A stretch of 64,000 nt of DNA from the NCBI RefSeq assembly GCF_013201665.1, contig NZ_CP053840.1:310001-374000 (forward strand), in the 5' to 3' direction. The notes under the pieces are model-generated. The model did no database searches, had not been told where the DNA came from, and saw only the letters and a list, made by a program, of their open reading frames with translations. The position numbers and the translations under genes are program-made. This document shows, piece after piece, positions 7,812 to 17,600 of this stretch; position 1 is the first letter of the stretch, and every line of letters starts with the position of its first letter. Source of the DNA: Arcobacter venerupis (lineage in GTDB: Bacteria > Campylobacterota > Campylobacteria > Campylobacterales > Arcobacteraceae).

Positions 7812-8222
7812 ATGAGTAATTCAACAAAAAAAGTTTTGATTTTATGTACTGGAAATTCTTGCAGAAGTATTATCGCTGAAGCACTTATAAATGCTAAATT
7901 AGAAGGAATCAATGCAGATTCTAGTGGTGTGAAAGCCAGTGGACGAGTAAATCCAAATGCAAAAAAACTTCTTGAAGACAAAGGGATTTGGAGAGAGGAA
8001 TATCACTCAAAAACACTCGATACTGTTATAGAAAATGATTATGATTTAATAGTAACTGTTTGTGACCATGCAAATGAGACTTGCCCAATGTTTCCAAAAC
8101 CAATACCAAAAATCCATGTTGGTTTTGAAGATCCAGATGGAAAAGGTTTTGAAGCATTTGAAGCTACTTATAGAGAGATAGAAGAGATTTTACTTCCAAA
8201 AGTTATTGAGGCTTTGAAATAG
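7812..8222 (+). CDS. arsC: Second LMW-PTP-type arsenate reductase
   Basis: The 136-residue protein has P-loop CTGNSCRS near residue 12 and VTVCDHANETCPMFP near residue 80. This gives the full Cys10/Cys82/Cys89 set of thioredoxin-dependent ArsC (Staphylococcus pI258 type). GGFEDPDG-like VGFEDPDGKGFEAFEATYREI supplies the general-acid aspartate of the family. AAGGAAAG lies ahead of the ATG. It is the more canonical of the two arsC-type genes here. Confidence 0.9.
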   Translation: MSNSTKKVLILCTGNSCRSIIAEALINAKLEGINADSSGVKASGRVNPNAKKLLEDKGIWREEYHSKTLDTVIENDYDLIVTVCDHANETCPMFPKPIPKIHVGFEDPDGKGFEAFEATYREIEEILLPKVIEALK

Positions 8223-9188
8223 ATGTTTGATTGGCTTTCCGACTTAAGTTCTTTATTTGTATTTGACATATTAGGACTTATAAAAGGGACTCACTTAGGT
8301 GATGCTTTACAATTTTTTATATTTGACACTATAAAAATATTTATACTTTTAATTACTATTATTTATATAGTTACATTATTGAGAAGTTATTTTCCAATAG
8401 AAAAAGCCAGAGATTATATAAGCGGAAAACACAAAATCGTAGGACACATCTTAGCAGCAATTTTTGGAGTGATAACTCCCTTTTGTTCTTGTAGTGCTAT
8501 TCCACTTTTTTTAGGATTTTTACAAGCTAGAATTCCTTTAGGAGTTACCTTTTCATATCTAATTTCAGCGCCTCTTAGTGATGCTGTTGTTATTGCTATG
8601 TTATTCTCTTTATTTGGATGGAAAATTGCACTTTTATATGTGGGACTTGGTTTATTAATTGCAATTGTTGCAGGTCTTATAATTGGAGCTATGAACTTAG
8701 AAAAAGAGGTTTTAATTGAAGTAAAACCAACAACTGCTTGTTGTAATGGCTCAGATACTGATGAAACTTTATTTAATCAAAGATTAAAAGAGTCATGGGA
8801 ATATACAGCTGATATTTTCAAAAAAATATATCTTTATGTGATTGTGGGAGTTGGAATTGGAGCATTTATTCATGGATATATTCCAGCTGATTTTATAAGT
8901 AATTATGCTGGAGGTTCTGTTTGGTATGCTCCAATAGTTGCAGTTGTTATGGGAATTCCAATGTATTCAAATGCAGCTGGAATTTTGCCCCTTGTAGAAG
9001 TTTTAACACAAAAAGGTATGTTACTTGGAACTGCTCTTAGTTTCATGATGGCAGTTGTAGCTCTTAGTCTTCCAGAAGCCATGATTTTAAAAAGAGTATT
9101 AAGTATAAAATTAATTTCAATTTTCTTTGGAATAGTTGGATTTTCTATACTTTTAACTGGTTATTTGTTTAATTATTTAATCGGATAA
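8223..9188 (+). CDS. arsP: DUF318-family permease, ArsP-like
   Basis: The 321-residue membrane protein has about eight membrane segments and the family hallmark TPFCSCSAIPLFLGFLQA near residues 80-97, repeated in weaker form as GIPMYSNAAGILPLVEVL in the second half. In Campylobacter, ArsP of this family exports trivalent organoarsenicals. A cytoplasmic loop with a CC pair (TTACCNGSD) separates the halves. ATG starts right after the previous TAG. Function in methylarsenite efflux is inferred from family and operon. Confidence 0.8.
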   Translation: MFDWLSDLSSLFVFDILGLIKGTHLGDALQFFIFDTIKIFILLITIIYIVTLLRSYFPIEKARDYISGKHKIVGHILAAIFGVITPFCSCSAIPLFLGFLQARIPLGVTFSYLISAPLSDAVVIAMLFSLFGWKIALLYVGLGLLIAIVAGLIIGAMNLEKEVLIEVKPTTACCNGSDTDETLFNQRLKESWEYTADIFKKIYLYVIVGVGIGAFIHGYIPADFISNYAGGSVWYAPIVAVVMGIPMYSNAAGILPLVEVLTQKGMLLGTALSFMMAVVALSLPEAMILKRVLSIKLISIFFGIVGFSILLTGYLFNYLIG

Positions 9189-9192
9189 GATT

Positions 9193-9519
9193 TTGATAAA
9201 AGAATTTATAATATATTTTTTAGCAGCCTTTTTTGAAATACTAGGTTGTTATAGTTTTTGGAATTTCTTTAAACTCGAAAAGACTTATATTTGGCTTTTT
9301 ATTGGAATGGTATCTTTGAGTATTTTTGCATATTTATTAACAAAAGTAAATCTTGAGTTTGCTGGTCGTGCTTATGCCATTTATGGTGGGATTTATATAG
9401 TTTCATCACTTCTATGGTTATACTTTATAGAGAAACAAAGTTTTAATAAATGGGATTTAATAGGTGCTGGCATTTGTATTTTAGGTGCAAGTATCATATT
9501 AATTGGAAATCAAAAATAG
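9193..9519 (+). CDS. YnfA family (UPF0060) small membrane protein
   Basis: The 108-residue protein has four predicted membrane segments and the YnfA signatures FFEILGCYSFWNF, GRAYAIYGGIYIVSSLLWL and DLIGAGICILGASIILIG. YnfA proteins belong to the small multidrug resistance-like fold. TTG start lies 4 bases after the ArsP-like gene. Membership of the ars operon suggests a role in metalloid or cation handling, which is inference. Confidence 0.85.
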   Translation: MIKEFIIYFLAAFFEILGCYSFWNFFKLEKTYIWLFIGMVSLSIFAYLLTKVNLEFAGRAYAIYGGIYIVSSLLWLYFIEKQSFNKWDLIGAGICILGASIILIGNQK

Positions 9520-9527
9520 GAGAAAAA

Positions 9528-9758
9528 ATGAAAATAGAAATTTTAGGAACAGGATGTTCAAAGTGTAAAACTTTGGAAGAAAATGCGAAACAAGCACTTG
9601 CAAAAATTGGTGGTTTTCATGAACTTAAAAAAGTTGAAGATGTAGTTGAAATTATGAATTACGGAGTTATGAGTACACCAGCTTTGGTTGTTGATGGAGT
9701 AGTAAAAAGTAGTGGGAAAGTTTTAAGTGCTGATGATATTGTAGAGTTTTTAAAATAG
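9528..9758 (+). CDS. Small thioredoxin-like redox-active disulfide protein
   Basis: This is a 76-residue glutaredoxin-sized protein with active site GCSKCKTLE (CxxC at about 11-14) and the cis-proline segment MSTPALVVDG, typical of the TM0996/MTH895 family. Such proteins are often encoded beside DUF318 permeases. It could reduce arsenic or keep the permease or ArsC thiols reduced. The ATG at 9528 follows AGGAGAAAAA; the longer open frame from 9450 overlaps ynfA and is not needed. Confidence 0.85.
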   Translation: MKIEILGTGCSKCKTLEENAKQALAKIGGFHELKKVEDVVEIMNYGVMSTPALVVDGVVKSSGKVLSADDIVEFLK

Positions 9759-9762
9759 TTAA

Positions 9763-9788
9763 TCAATGAGTTATTAATAACTCATTGA
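9763..9788. terminator. Perfect 26-bp palindrome between convergent genes
   Basis: TCAATGAGTTATT is followed directly by its reverse complement. It lies 4 bases after the ars operon ends and overlaps the stop of the convergent DUF350 gene, so it probably ends transcription from both sides. Confidence 0.6.
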
Positions 9789-10178
9789 CCCTGCATTTAA
9801 AAGTCCAATCGAAATTGATAAAAATGCCATTAAAATTCCAACAGGAATTATACCTTCCGAAATTTTTGTTTTAAAAGAATATTTCCCATTAAGTCTAGTT
9901 ACAATAAATGCAAAAATTAATTGAATAATAATTGCTACAAATCCCCAAATCGCGAAATCTATATAAGATGTAGAGTTAACTAAAGCACTATACATAGGAA
10001 TTGCAACTCCAATAATTGCCCCACCAAAACCAAGAGCGGCGGCTGTATTATTCTCTTCAAAAATTAGTTTATAATCATCATAAGGTGTTACCATTGCATA
10101 TAAATAAAGAAAAACAATAACAAGACCAAGTGCAGTTAAGAAGAAGCTAATAAAGCCTATAAATAATTCAATTTCCAT
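9774..10178 (-). CDS. DUF350 (UPF0719) family membrane protein
   Basis: The 134-residue protein has about four membrane segments and the family motif NTAAALGFGGAIIGVAIPMYSA (split around residue 50), where the small-residue-rich AALGFGGAIIG is characteristic of DUF350/YjfL. The function is unknown in the family. The ATG at 10178 is preceded by AAAAAGGATT; an upstream in-frame extension crosses the promoter and is rejected. Confidence 0.8.
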   Translation of the reverse strand: MEIELFIGFISFFLTALGLVIVFLYLYAMVTPYDDYKLIFEENNTAAALGFGGAIIGVAIPMYSALVNSTSYIDFAIWGFVAIIIQLIFAFIVTRLNGKYSFKTKISEGIIPVGILMAFLSISIGLLNAGSMSY

Positions 10179-10198
10179 TTTAATCCTTTTTTTTCTTG

Positions 10199-10210
10199 AT
10201 TCTAGCCAAA
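10199..10210 (-). promoter_or_regulatory. Promoter of the DUF350 gene
   Basis: On the reverse strand TTTGGCTAGAAT, with TAGAAT as -10, sits about 20 bases ahead of the start codon. The same 12-mer precedes gatC, and TTTGGCTAAAAT precedes serB, which supports it as a real promoter element of this organism. Confidence 0.5.
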
Positions 10211-10264
10211 AGTTGCTATATGCTTTATTATGATAAAATATTTTATAAAATATAGGAGTATTTA

Positions 10265-10882
10265 ATGTATATTTGTCCACTTTGTAATAACAATTCAACA
10301 CCATTTTATAAAGATGAATTTTATAAATGCTCTTGTTGTGGTGGAATATTTAGGCCTATTGAAAAACTACTTGATAATGAAAAAGAGAAAGAGAGATATG
10401 AAAGTCATACTAATGATTCAGATGATTTAGGTTATCAAAACTTTGTATCTCCAATTACAAATTCTATTTTAAAAGAGTTTCCAAAAAATGATATTGGTTT
10501 AGATTTTGGTTGCGGAAAAGACTCTCCAATAGTAAAAATCTTAAGAAACAATGAATATAAAATATTTGAATATGATCCATACTTTTTTGATGATAAAAAT
10601 GCTTTAGAGAAAAAATATGATTACATTGCTTGTTGTGAAGTGATTGAGCATTTTTATAATCCAAAAAAAGAGTTTGAATTACTAAAAAATCTTTTAAAAG
10701 AGGGTGGAGTTTTATATCTAATGACGGGAATTTATAAGGAAAATATAGACTTTTCGAAGTGGTGGTATAAAAATGACTTAACCCATGTTTTTATTTTCCA
10801 AGAGCAAACTTTTGAGTGGATAAAAAAAGAGTTTGAGTTTGAGAATATGCAAATAGAAAAAAATTTTATAAAGCTTTTTTAA
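10265..10882 (+). CDS. Class I SAM-dependent methyltransferase with N-terminal zinc ribbon
   Basis: The 205-residue protein opens with two CxxC pairs (CPLCNN and CSCCGG, residues 4-26), a probable zinc ribbon. A Rossmann methyltransferase core follows: LDFGCGKDSPIV near residue 80, EYDPYF near 100, and CCEVIEHFYNPKKE near 122. The layout is that of Methyltransf_23-type proteins whose substrates are mostly unknown. TAGGAG precedes the ATG. It is divergent from the DUF350 gene and transcribed alone. Confidence 0.82.
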   Translation: MYICPLCNNNSTPFYKDEFYKCSCCGGIFRPIEKLLDNEKEKERYESHTNDSDDLGYQNFVSPITNSILKEFPKNDIGLDFGCGKDSPIVKILRNNEYKIFEYDPYFFDDKNALEKKYDYIACCEVIEHFYNPKKEFELLKNLLKEGGVLYLMTGIYKENIDFSKWWYKNDLTHVFIFQEQTFEWIKKEFEFENMQIEKNFIKLF

Positions 10883-10905
10883 AAAGAGAGAATTTTCTCT
10901 CTTTT
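10882..10905. terminator. Bidirectional hairpin terminator
   Basis: AAAAGAGAGAA-TT-TTCTCTCTTTT lies between the convergent methyltransferase and dctA genes. The purine-rich arm and T-rich ends would serve both strands. Confidence 0.75.
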
Positions 10906-10909
10906 AAAT

Positions 10910-12232
10910 TTATCCAGGAATTACATCCTTAACGCTTTCTGGATGGTCAAGTGAATATTTGAATTTTTCCATATCAATTTGTTTATCCCAAGCACCAACA
11001 ACAACTGAAGCAACAGCATTTCCACATAAGTTACCAACAGCTCTCATCTCACTCATAAATTTATCAACACCTAATAAAACAGCAACTGTAACAACTGGAA
11101 TTACTCCACCAAGCGCTGATAGTGTTCCTGCAAGTACAATAAATCCTGAACCTGTAACTCCAACTGCACCTTTTGATGTAACCATTAAAATAACGATTAT
11201 ACTAAGTTGCTGACCAAGTGTTAATGGGATATTAAAGGCTTGCGATAAAAAGATAACTGAAAGTGACAAATAAATATTTGTACAATCAAGATTAAATGAA
11301 TATCCAGTTGGAATAACTAAACCTGTTGTTCCTCTACTTACTCCTGCTGCTTCTAGTCTTCTCATAAGTGGAGCTAAAGCTGATTCACTTGAAGATGTTG
11401 CAAATACAATTAATACTTCTTTATATATAAATCTCATAAATTTGAAAACATTAATTTTAAAGATAGCTAAGATAAGACCAAGTACTATAAAAATAAATGC
11501 ACAAACAGAAATGAACATAACGCCTAATAAACCAGCCATATTAACTAAAGAAACAAGACCAAATTTACCAATTAAAAATGCCATTGCACTAAAACTTGCA
11601 ATTGGACTTAGCCACATTAAAACAGTTAAGATTTTGAAGAAAAAGTTTTGTGCAGTTTCAAGGGGAGCTAAGATTTTATCTTTATATGCTCCACCAAATG
11701 CAGAGATTAAAATAGCTAATGTTAACGCCATTACTAACACTTGAAGAGTTTGACCATTCAAGAATGGAGTAATAGGATCAGTAGGAATTGCTCCTTTTAA
11801 AATAGACCAAACAGAACCTAAATGTTGATCACCATGTGTGAACTTTTCAACACTTGCTGGGTCTAATGAATCAACAGAAAGATTCATTCCGCTTCCTGGC
11901 GCAAACCAATTTCCAAATAAAACACCAATTGCTAAAGCAAAAGTACTCACGATTTCAAAGTAAATAAATGCTTTAAACCCAATAGTTCCAACTTCTTTAA
12001 GACTTTCTAGTCCAACAATACCTGAAATAATTGTTAAAAATATAATAGGTCCAACTAACCATTTAAGTATTTGAATAAACCAATCAATCCCTGGTTTTGT
12101 CTCTACTGCTAGTTTTGGATTAACAACACCAAAAACTATACCTGCAATAATCGCAACAACAACCCAAAAAGCTAAACTTTTGATTGTATAGTTTGTCCAA
12201 TTCTTTTTCTTTTCATTTAATATTTCTTCCAA
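10910..12232 (-). CDS. dctA: C4-dicarboxylate:cation symporter (DctA/GltP family)
   Basis: The 440-residue inner-membrane protein matches the DAACS family. It has helical hairpin sequences with serine-rich TSSSESALAPLMRRLE near residue 280, GYSFNLDCTNIYLSLSVIF, and the late SKGAVGVTGSGFIVLAGTL. It would import succinate, fumarate or malate with protons or sodium. DctA is the best label, with glutamate transport as the alternative. The start is TTG at 12232, chosen because AAGGA lies 6 bases ahead and no in-frame ATG is near. Confidence 0.88.
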   Translation of the reverse strand: MEEILNEKKKNWTNYTIKSLAFWVVVAIIAGIVFGVVNPKLAVETKPGIDWFIQILKWLVGPIIFLTIISGIVGLESLKEVGTIGFKAFIYFEIVSTFALAIGVLFGNWFAPGSGMNLSVDSLDPASVEKFTHGDQHLGSVWSILKGAIPTDPITPFLNGQTLQVLVMALTLAILISAFGGAYKDKILAPLETAQNFFFKILTVLMWLSPIASFSAMAFLIGKFGLVSLVNMAGLLGVMFISVCAFIFIVLGLILAIFKINVFKFMRFIYKEVLIVFATSSSESALAPLMRRLEAAGVSRGTTGLVIPTGYSFNLDCTNIYLSLSVIFLSQAFNIPLTLGQQLSIIVILMVTSKGAVGVTGSGFIVLAGTLSALGGVIPVVTVAVLLGVDKFMSEMRAVGNLCGNAVASVVVGAWDKQIDMEKFKYSLDHPESVKDVIPG

Positions 12233-12342
12233 GAAACATCCTTAAGTTTTTTTTACAGCAAAGACTATATCCAGAAGTTATGTCTAAGCTATGTAAGTTT
12301 ATGCTTAGATTCTATTTGATGTTACAAAAAGAAATAAAACTT

Positions 12343-13833
12343 TTAATGTCCTCCCATAACTTTTTCTATTTCATCTGGTTTATCATGGATTCCAAATCTA
12401 TCAATGATAGTTTTTGTTGCTTCATTTTGTCCAATTATTTCTACAGTTTTCCCCTCTTTTTTTAGTTTAATAACTGATTTATCTAAGGCATAAACAGCAG
12501 AAATATCCCAAAAGTGAGCTCTTCTTACATCAATAATAATATTTTTTATATCTTCTTTAAAATCTATTGTTTCATAAAATTTATCAGCACTATTAAAAAA
12601 TACTTGCCCTACAAATTGATAGGTTTTAGAACATTTATCTTCACTATATTCAGTATTACAATACATAAAGTGTGAGATTTTATTTGCAAAAAATAGTGAA
12701 GCAAAAAGAACTCCTGTTATTACTCCAATGGCTAAATTATGAGTATAAACTGTAACTGCTACAGTTGATAGCATAACAATATTTGTAGATATTGGAAGAG
12801 TTTTTAGTTTTTTAATTGAAGACCAATCAAAAGTACTAATAGATACCATAATCATAACAGAAACCAATGCTGCCATTGGAATAATTGAGATAATATCAGA
12901 TAAAAAAACAACCATAATCAAAAGGAAAAAACCAGCAATAAATGTTGATAATCTTCCTCGTCCACCTGATTTATAGTTGATAATTGATTGCCCAATCATG
13001 GCACATCCTGCCATTCCTCCAATACATCCAGTTGCAAAGTTTGCAATTCCTTGACCTCTTGCTTCCGTTTGTTTATTACTAATTGTGTCTGTAAAATCAT
13101 CAATAATTGTAGCTGTCATAAATGATTCTAAAAGTCCCACGATTGCTAGTGCAAAAGAGTATGGAAAAATAATCTTTAAAGTTTCAAGATTAAATGGAAT
13201 ATCTGGAAGTAAAAATATTGGTAAAGTATCAGGAAGTGCTCCCATGTCTCCAATATTTCTTACATCCCAACCAACAAAATATACAAAGATTGTTAAAACA
13301 ACAATAGTTACAAGTGGAGATGGAAGAATTTGTCCAATTTTTGGAATATAAGGAAACAGATAAATAATTCCAAGTCCAACAGCAGTTAGAGCATAAACAT
13401 GCCAAGTTACATCTGTTAGTTCTGGAAGTTGAGCCATAAAAATAAGAATTGCCAAAGCATTTACAAATCCCACTACAACAGCTCGTGCCACAAAACTCAT
13501 AAGTTTATGAATTCCAATATATGATAAACATATTTGAATAACACCTGTTAATAAAGTGGCAGCCAGTAAGTATTGAAGTCCATAATCTTTTACAAGAGTT
13601 ACCATTACAAGTGCCATTGCGCCAGTTGCTGCACTTATCATTCCAGGTCGACCTCCAACAAAAGCAATTACAACTGCCATTGAAAATGAAGCATAAAGTC
13701 CAACTTTTGGATCAACTCCTGCAATAATTGAAAAAGCAATAGCTTCAGGAATTAGGGCAAGTGCCACAACTAAACCTGATAAAATATCTGCTCGAATATT
13801 AAAAAACCATTCGTTTTTTATGGTTTGATACAT
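12343..13833 (-). CDS. SulP family inorganic anion transporter with STAS domain
   Basis: The 496-residue protein has the SulP membrane domain (opening [24 protein letters not shown], with [25 protein letters not shown] in the middle, written in two parts here) and a C-terminal STAS domain from about residue 400 ([17 protein letters not shown]). Such transporters carry sulfate, bicarbonate or other anions. The substrate cannot be assigned; the lack of cys genes nearby argues against a dedicated sulfate role. AAGGACTTTT precedes ATG. Confidence 0.88.
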   Translation of the reverse strand: MYQTIKNEWFFNIRADILSGLVVALALIPEAIAFSIIAGVDPKVGLYASFSMAVVIAFVGGRPGMISAATGAMALVMVTLVKDYGLQYLLAATLLTGVIQICLSYIGIHKLMSFVARAVVVGFVNALAILIFMAQLPELTDVTWHVYALTAVGLGIIYLFPYIPKIGQILPSPLVTIVVLTIFVYFVGWDVRNIGDMGALPDTLPIFLLPDIPFNLETLKIIFPYSFALAIVGLLESFMTATIIDDFTDTISNKQTEARGQGIANFATGCIGGMAGCAMIGQSIINYKSGGRGRLSTFIAGFFLLIMVVFLSDIISIIPMAALVSVMIMVSISTFDWSSIKKLKTLPISTNIVMLSTVAVTVYTHNLAIGVITGVLFASLFFANKISHFMYCNTEYSEDKCSKTYQFVGQVFFNSADKFYETIDFKEDIKNIIIDVRRAHFWDISAVYALDKSVIKLKKEGKTVEIIGQNEATKTIIDRFGIHDKPDEIEKVMGGH

Positions 13834-13938
13834 AAAAGTCCTTATTTATTTTTGATTGTTTATTTAAGTTAAGATTTTCATTTTATCAAAAAAAACTTAT
13901 ATGCTCTTGACAATAGGTAGAAAAATATATATACTTCA

Positions 13939-13967
13939 AAAAGTAAAGAGCTTAACTCTTTACTTTT
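13939..13967. promoter_or_regulatory. 12-bp inverted repeat just ahead of the MerR-type gene
   Basis: AAAAGTAAAGAG and its exact complement are separated by CTTAA. The element ends 15 bases before the ATG at 13983 and immediately precedes the AGAGG ribosome binding site. It may be an autoregulatory operator or a leader hairpin able to attenuate transcription (the right arm ends in TTTT). Confidence 0.5.
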
Positions 13968-13982
13968 AATAGAGGTTTTTAA

Positions 13983-14621
13983 ATGAAAATAATAGAAGAG
14001 AAAAACTATTACAAAATGTCTGAACTTGTTGAAATTACAAATCTAAGTAATCACACAATCTCTTTTTATGATAAAAAAGGTTTGATTCCAAATAGTGTAA
14101 GCACTTCAATTAATATGAAATATTATCCAGAGATTACAGTTACTGTTTTAAATCTGATTGTATATTTCAAAGAGAATTTAAATTTTTCAATTGATTACAT
14201 AAAAGAACTTTTTGATTATTATAATGTTGATTTTGAAAATAGAAGTGAGTTAATCCTTCAATCAATTGAGATGATTTCAAGTGAGATAAAAAATCCAATT
14301 TCAAAAGAGAAACTAATAAATAAAAATCTACAAGAAGCAATAAATATTGGTTTACTGGAAGATAAAGAGATATATTTTAAAACAGAAATAGAGATTTTAG
14401 AGATTTTTGATGAATTATTAAAATATGATATTTCACTAGAACTTGTGGAAGAGTATATTAATACAAGTAAAAAACTTGCCCTTCTTGAAAAAGAGTTATC
14501 ACAAAAAGTTTTTGATAAAACAGGAACAATTCCTGAAATTTTAGTTTTAAATATTCTAAACTCACTCAAACCATATATTTTTAATAAACAAACAATTCTT
14601 GAACTAAAAAAGGATAAATAA
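13983..14621 (+). CDS. MerR family transcriptional regulator
   Basis: This is a 212-residue regulator. The N-terminal MerR winged helix (residues about 10-75) shows YKMSELVEITNLSNHTISFYD and the wing KKGLIPNSVS. The remaining about 140 residues are helical with an acidic profile and no cysteine, so metal sensing of the classical type is unlikely. The gene ends directly before the lysophospholipid transporter/acyltransferase fusion with no gap, so it probably regulates that gene and itself. The effector is unknown. Confidence 0.8.
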   Translation: MKIIEEKNYYKMSELVEITNLSNHTISFYDKKGLIPNSVSTSINMKYYPEITVTVLNLIVYFKENLNFSIDYIKELFDYYNVDFENRSELILQSIEMISSEIKNPISKEKLINKNLQEAINIGLLEDKEIYFKTEIEILEIFDELLKYDISLELVEEYINTSKKLALLEKELSQKVFDKTGTIPEILVLNILNSLKPYIFNKQTILELKKDK

Positions 14622-17600
14622 ATGAACAAGATAAACAATATTCTAGCAATAAAAATGGCATTTTTATTTGTAGTTTTTTGTAATGTAATCGTGGATGTTG
14701 CACATAAAGTGTTTTTGCAAAATATTGCATTTAAAGTATTTGATGGAAGTAATCAGGTTATTTGGATTTCTATTATAAATGCTTTGATTATTATTCCATT
14801 TTTGCTTTTATTTACTGTTAGTGGATATTTATCTGATAAATATAACAAAAAGAATATCTTGATTTATGGAGCTATATCATCATTTTGTTTATCCATTTTA
14901 ATGGTGATTTCTTATATGAGTGAGAATTTTTATTTTGCAATGTTCTCTTTGGTTTTATTAGCTGTTCAAAGTGCAATTTATTCACCTGCAAAGTTTGGAT
15001 TGATTATTGATATTTATGGTAAGAAAAATCTTTCAAATGGAAATGCAGTTTTACAAGCAACTTCAATTATCGCTATTTTATTTTCAATTGCAACTGCTTC
15101 TTATGTATTTGAAAACTACTATAATCTAAATAATTTAGCTTCACTTGCTACAAAAGAGGAACTTTTAAAAGCAATTTTACCTTTGACATATTATATTTTG
15201 CCAGTTGCATTTTTAGAAATGGTAATTTCATTTTTGTTTTTAAGAAGAATAAATACAACTTACACTAAAAATGAAACTCTAACTTTAGATAAAAATGAGT
15301 TATTTAAAGGGAAACTTCTATCTAAAAATATAGAAGTAATATTTGCAAATAATATCATCTCTTTATCAGTAATTGGATTGTCAGTATTTTGGGGAGTTTC
15401 ACAAGCTTTGATGGCAGTATTTCCTTCTTATGTAAAAGAGTATTTAGGAATAACAGATGTCTTTATGATAAATGGAGTTATTGGAGCTTCTGGCATTGGA
15501 ATTGCCATTGGTTCAATATTGTATTCAAAAATCTCAAAACACTATATAGAAATAGGAACAATTCCCCTTGCAGCTTTGGGAATGGCTTTGATGATTTATA
15601 TATCAACAGTTGTTCAAACTCCATTTCTTTTAGGGATTAGTTTTTTAGTGTTTGGAATTTTTGGAGGATTGTTTGTTGTTCCTTTAAATGCTTTAATCCA
15701 ATTTAATGCTAAAAAGAGAGTTTTAGGAACTATTCTTGCTGGAAATAACTGGTTTAATTCATTAGCTATGTTTTTGATGTTGGCATTAACTACAACAGTT
15801 TCATATTATGAGTTAGACCCATTAAATACGCTTTATTTGATTTTATTAATCACAGTTATCGGAACATTTTATACAATTTATAAACTACCGCAATCTTTGA
15901 TTTTACTTTTCTTAAAAAGAATCGTTGGATTAAAATACAAACTTGAAGTAAATGGTGTAAAAAATATTCCAGCATCTGGTGGAGTTTTACTTTTAGGAAA
16001 TCATATTTCATGGATAGATTGGGCTGTTGTTTTAATGGCAACTCCAAGGGAAGTGCGATTTGTAATGCATAAACCAATTTATGAAAAATGGTATTTAAAT
16101 TGGCTTTTAAAAATTTTCAAAGCAATTCCAATTTCAAATGGTTCAAGTAAAAATACAATTCAAACAATTGCAAAAGAGTTGGATGCTGGAAATGTAGTTG
16201 TTGTTTTCCCTGAGGGTGCAATTACAAGAAATGGTCACTTAGGAGAGTTTAAAAAAGGTTTTGAAAAAATATTAGAACTAACAACTACAGATGTAATCGT
16301 TGTTCCTTTTTATATCAGAGGACTTTGGGAATCAATGTTTTCACGAGCAAGTAAAAAGTTCAAAAAATCAAATAAAACAAATAATGTAACAGTATCATTT
16401 TCAAGAATGATGAGAAAAGAAAAAGCAAATATCATAAGTGTAAAACAAGAGCTAATAAAACTATCTACAAAATCTTGGCAAGAGCATATAAGAGATTTAA
16501 AACCACTAAATGAAACTATCTTTGATAGATTAAAAGAGGTTGGTTCAAATATGATTTTTGCAGATTCAACTGGACTTGAATTAAGTGGAGAGAGATTTTT
16601 AACCGTTTCAATTATATTTAAAAACTTGTTAAAGGCTGAAATTAAAGGGCAAAATATAGGTTTATTACTTCCATCTACTGCTGCTGGAGCATTTATAAAT
16701 TATGCGGTTTTAATGATGGGAAAAACTATAATAAATCTAAACTATACAAGTGAATTAAACTCTTTAAAAACAGCCGTTCAATCAGCTCAAATAAAAACAA
16801 TAATCGCCTCAAAAAAGTTTATAGAAAAACTTGAAAACAAAGGAATAAATATAAAAGAAATCCTTGAAATGGTTGAGGTAATTTATGTGGAAGATTTAAA
16901 AGAGAAAATATCAAGACCAAAAGGAATAGTTACATATTTTAGTGTGAAATTAATTCCAAGTTTTATATTAAAAGCAATTCATTTAACTAAAACTTCAAAG
17001 AGTGATACAGTTTTAATTTTGTTCTCATCAGGAAGTGAGGGAACTCCAAAAGGTGTAGAATTAAGTGGAGATAATATTTTAGGAAATTCTCAACAAATAG
17101 CAAATATTATCAATGCAAATGATGATGATATTATGGTGGGTTCTTTACCATTATTTCATGCTTTTGGAATAGTTGTTACTACCTTTTTACCTTTGATTGA
17201 GGGAATAAAATGTGTTTGTCATCCAGACCCAACAGATGGTTTAGGAATTGGAAAGTTAGTTTCTCAATATAAAGCCACAATAATGACTGGAACTTCAACT
17301 TTCTTTAGACTTTATACGAAAAACTCAAAAGTACATCCTTTGATGTTTGAAAGTCTGCGACTTTGTGTGGCTGGTGCTGAGAAATTAAGAGAAGATGTAA
17401 GATACGATTTTAAAAAGAAATTTGGAAAAGATATTCTTGAAGGTTATGGAACAAGTGAAACTTCACCCGTTGCAGCTTGTAATTTGCCAGATGTTTTAGC
17501 TCCTGATGATTTTAGTGTTCAAGTTGGAAATAAAATAGGAACAGTTGGAATGGCAATTCCTGGAACTACAATAAAAATAGTTGACCCTTTGACTTTTGAA

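Noticed and set aside
9450-9527. Longer start for the small thioredoxin-like protein
   Set aside because: The extension overlaps the YnfA-like gene in another frame and has no homology-like content. The ATG at 9528 has AGGAG ahead.
5315-9758. Recent horizontal transfer of the ars operon
   Set aside because: Base composition and start-codon style look like the neighbours, and no mobile element or repeat flanks the operon. Only gene content hints at mobility, which is not enough.
10179-10304. N-terminal extension of the DUF350 protein
   Set aside because: It would cross a good promoter element and the divergent methyltransferase start. The ATG at 10178 has AAGGATT and gives the family length.
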